Source: JAMQKA01 sp034521835
Lineage (GTDB): Bacteria > Bacteroidota > Rhodothermia > Balneolales > Balneolaceae
Length of the DNA stretch: 64,000 nucleotides
NCBI GenBank assembly: GCA_034521835.1
Contig: JAXHMA010000006.1
Span: 248,001-312,000 of the forward strand
Direction of reading: 5' to 3'
Below are positions 62,273-64,000 of the stretch, one piece after another (the stretch's first letter is position 1; the number at the start of each line of letters is the position of its first letter). A program made the translations under genes and the position numbers. The notes beneath the pieces were generated by a model. That model did no database searches, was not told the DNA's origin, and saw only the letters and a list, made by a program, of their open reading frames with translations.

Positions 62273-63091
62273 TTACACTCCGCTGAATGCGCTAAAGCCG
62301 CCATCCACGGGGATAACCGTACCGGTAACAAACTTTGATGCTTCGCTTGCCAGCCAAACCACAGTGCCGATCAACTCCTCTTTTTCACCGAATCGTTTCA
62401 TAGGGGTATTATCGACGATAGTCTGCCCGCGATCAGTGAGTGAGCCATCTTCATTGAGCAGAAGATCACGGTTTTGCTCCCCAATGAAAAAGCCGGGCGC
62501 TATGGCATTTACACGCAAGCCATCTCCGTATTTAAGGGCCAGCTCGGTAGCCAGGAATTTTGTGAAATTATCCACAGCTGCTTTGGACGCGGAGTATCCC
62601 AGCACCCGAGTAATGGCGCGATCTGCCGCCATGGAGGAGATATGCACGATGGACCCGCTTTTATTTTCGATCATGTTTTCTCCAAAAACTTTGCTGGGAT
62701 GATAGGTACCCATAAAGTTCAGGTCCACCACATTCTCCAGCGCTTCATCCTCCAGATCAAGGAACGACTCATCGGGATTGATGGTGGCTCCAGACATATT
62801 ACCACCGGCCGCATTCACCAAGATATCGATCTGTCCCCATTTGTCTAGCACTTTGTCTCGGGCTGCTTCAAGGTCTGATTTTACGAGCACATCCGCGATC
62901 AGCGGTATCGCTTCGCCGCCGTTATCTTCGATCGCCTTGACATTTTCCTGAGCAGAATCTTCACTGCGTCCCAAAATCCCTATTTTAGCACCGGCTTCCG
63001 CCAGTCCCTTGGACATGGCACCGCCCAATACGCCCGTTCCACCCGTTACGATTGCTACTTTTCCGGAAAGATCAAAAAGATTGTTACTCAT
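62273..63091 (-). CDS. SDR oxidoreductase, probable D-mannonate oxidoreductase (UxuB-like)
   Basis: A 272-residue intact short-chain dehydrogenase. It has the nucleotide motif TGGTGVLGGAMSKGLAEAG, NAAGGN, the catalytic Ser-Tyr-Lys (ISSMAA... YSASK) and FIGEQNRDLLLNEDGSLTDRG, a pattern I associate with the SDR type of fructuronate reductase (YjmF/UxuB). This reaction (fructuronate to mannonate) is the one step missing from the gene group at 18-25 kb. It is far from that group and co-transcribed with apbE, so the role is likely but not certain. Confidence 0.68.
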   Translation of the reverse strand: MSNNLFDLSGKVAIVTGGTGVLGGAMSKGLAEAGAKIGILGRSEDSAQENVKAIEDNGGEAIPLIADVLVKSDLEAARDKVLDKWGQIDILVNAAGGNMSGATINPDESFLDLEDEALENVVDLNFMGTYHPSKVFGENMIENKSGSIVHISSMAADRAITRVLGYSASKAAVDNFTKFLATELALKYGDGLRVNAIAPGFFIGEQNRDLLLNEDGSLTDRGQTIVDNTPMKRFGEKEELIGTVVWLASEASKFVTGTVIPVDGGFSAFSGV

Positions 63092-63506
63092 AAGTCGTTT
63101 TATGGTCTGTATTTAAACTTTTAAAGGGTACCTAATTAAAGGAATTAATAGGGAGAAAATCCATCTTGTTTACAGTATATATCTTGTTGAAACCAGCGAA
63201 CTGTGCGACGGGTTCTTAGTTGCCAATCATCGTCAATGAGAGTTTAACATAATCCGGGTTAGGACTCTGATGCTGCGAGCAAACTCATTATCAGAGCATG
63301 AAATTGATGTAAATTTTTGGGGATGGGGTTGAGATTTTGCTGATTTGTATTTATTAAGAACACCGTCGGTAAACTTTATGGGGAAAGGTTCGATCTTAAC
63401 ATTAAGAATACAGTTATTTAACAGTTTCTTAAACTTAGATTCTTATGTTTGCCGCTCTAAGATCAGCATACAAAATATCGAAATTCTAAATTTTCTATCT
63501 TTTAAT
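63092..63506. other. Divergent intergenic region, SDR and pstS
   Basis: About 415 bases. The only structure I can support is the direct-repeat array at 63396-63434. The first 300 bases hold the SDR promoter and nothing else evident. Confidence 0.5.
63396..63434 (+). promoter_or_regulatory. Pho-box-like direct repeats before pstS
   Basis: Four hexamers sit exactly 11 bases apart: TTAACA (63396), AATACA (63407), TTAACA (63418) and TTAAAC (63429). The 11-base period and the TTAACA core match sites of the PhoP/PhoB phosphate-starvation regulators in Bacillus. The array ends 72 bases before the pstS start. Confidence 0.55.
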
Positions 63507-64000
63507 ATGGATCAAAAATATCTTTTTTTCCTGTTCATTGGTTTCTCCCTGGTACTCTCTTCCTGCGGGTCGGGTGGCCCAGATAACGAAGTTCAAATTG
63601 ATGGTTCCAGTACGGTTTTTCCATTAACTGAAGCAGTGGCCGAAGAATATAGAGACGTGGCACCTGACGTCCGGGTAACTATTGGACAATCTGGAACAGG
63701 AGGAGGTTTCCAGAAGTTTATCCGTGGTGACATTGATATCAATAATGCTTCCCGTGAAATTCAGCAGAGCGAGGCTGAAGTAGCAGAGAAAAATGGGATC
63801 GAATATATCGAACTTTCCGTAGCTTTTGATGGCTTGTCGGTGGTTGTGCATCCCGAAAATGACTGGGTCGATTACTTGACGGTCGAAGAACTCAAGACCA
63901 TTTGGGAGCCGGATGCGCAGGGTAATATCATGCGCTGGAGTGATGTGCGTGACGAATGGCCGGATGAACCTCTTAACTTGTATGGAGCTGGGACCGCATC
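63507..64000 (+). CDS. pstS: Phosphate ABC transporter substrate-binding lipoprotein (partial, runs off the window)
   Basis: The first 164 residues are open to the window end. A lipobox (LSSC, Cys20) is followed by QIDGSSTVFPLTEAVAEEY, GQSGTGGGFQKFIRGDIDINNASR and DGLSVVVHP, matching PstS; Ser and Asp residues in GSST, SGTGGG and D-I-N-N-A-SR bind phosphate. It delivers phosphate to the PstCAB permease, expected just beyond the window. Confidence 0.92.
   Translation, partial: MDQKYLFFLFIGFSLVLSSCGSGGPDNEVQIDGSSTVFPLTEAVAEEYRDVAPDVRVTIGQSGTGGGFQKFIRGDIDINNASREIQQSEAEVAEKNGIEYIELSVAFDGLSVVVHPENDWVDYLTVEELKTIWEPDAQGNIMRWSDVRDEWPDEPLNLYGAGTA

Overview
The window comes from a bacterium of the Bacteroidota/Balneolota type. 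It has a SusC/SusD pair, many lipoproteins with short lipoboxes, Tat-type Gfo/Idh/MocA oxidoreductases, DUF1080, ThuA and FG-GAP/ASPIC proteins, and mid-range GC with an AT-rich island near 3.5-6.3 kb. I cannot fix the genus from sequence alone; Balneolota is my best guess. No rRNA, tRNA, CRISPR array or intact insertion sequence was seen.

Layout. 0.1-3.5 kb: small housekeeping and envelope genes (low-molecular-weight phosphatase, CHRD lipoprotein, DUF2459 lipoprotein, a possibly exported methyltransferase). 3.5-6.3 kb: AT-rich and gene-poor, holding one lipoprotein with the Cys and Gln-x-Ala-Ile-Trp signature of thioester domains and a cluster of REP-like hairpins. 6.3-10.1 kb: two exported proteins, a Tat tyrosinase and a zinc alcohol dehydrogenase. 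10.3-17.9 kb: an efflux operon of one membrane fusion protein and two RND permeases. 18.4-33 kb: hexuronate catabolism (uxaC-kdgK-kdgA-uxuA on the minus strand, divergent uxaE), a Gfo/Idh oxidoreductase, a serine hydrolase, a TRAP transporter (DctPQM), a remnant of a second uxaC and a LacI regulator. 33.1-54.4 kb: a long plus-strand polysaccharide-utilisation locus: SusC, SusD, a PmoA(DUF6807)-ThuA fusion, three Gfo/Idh-type proteins, a cupredoxin protein, a beta-propeller lipoprotein, a DUF1080 protein, a double FG-GAP/ASPIC protein and a GH67 alpha-glucuronidase, closed by a strong terminator. 54.5-61 kb: signalling (Ser/Thr kinase-TPR, GAF-SpoIIE phosphatase, SRPBCC protein, LOV histidine kinase). 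61-64 kb: ApbE, a UxuB-like SDR and the start of pstS behind a Pho-box-like repeat.

How it fits together. GH67 would release (4-O-methyl)glucuronate from xylan side chains, SusCD and TRAP would move oligomers and uronates, UxaC and UxaE would bring glucuronate and galacturonate to fructuronate, the SDR at 62.3 kb could reduce this to mannonate, and UxuA, KdgK and KdgA finish to pyruvate and glyceraldehyde-3-phosphate. The Gfo/Idh, DUF1080, PmoA-ThuA, cupredoxin and propeller proteins look like an oxidative (3-keto-sugar type) module inside the same locus; this role is inferred.

Caution. About twenty genes are broken by one-base indels, many in homopolymers, with the reading frame resuming in conserved sequence. 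This looks more like sequencing error than decay. I give such genes their full reconstructed span and say where the frame breaks.
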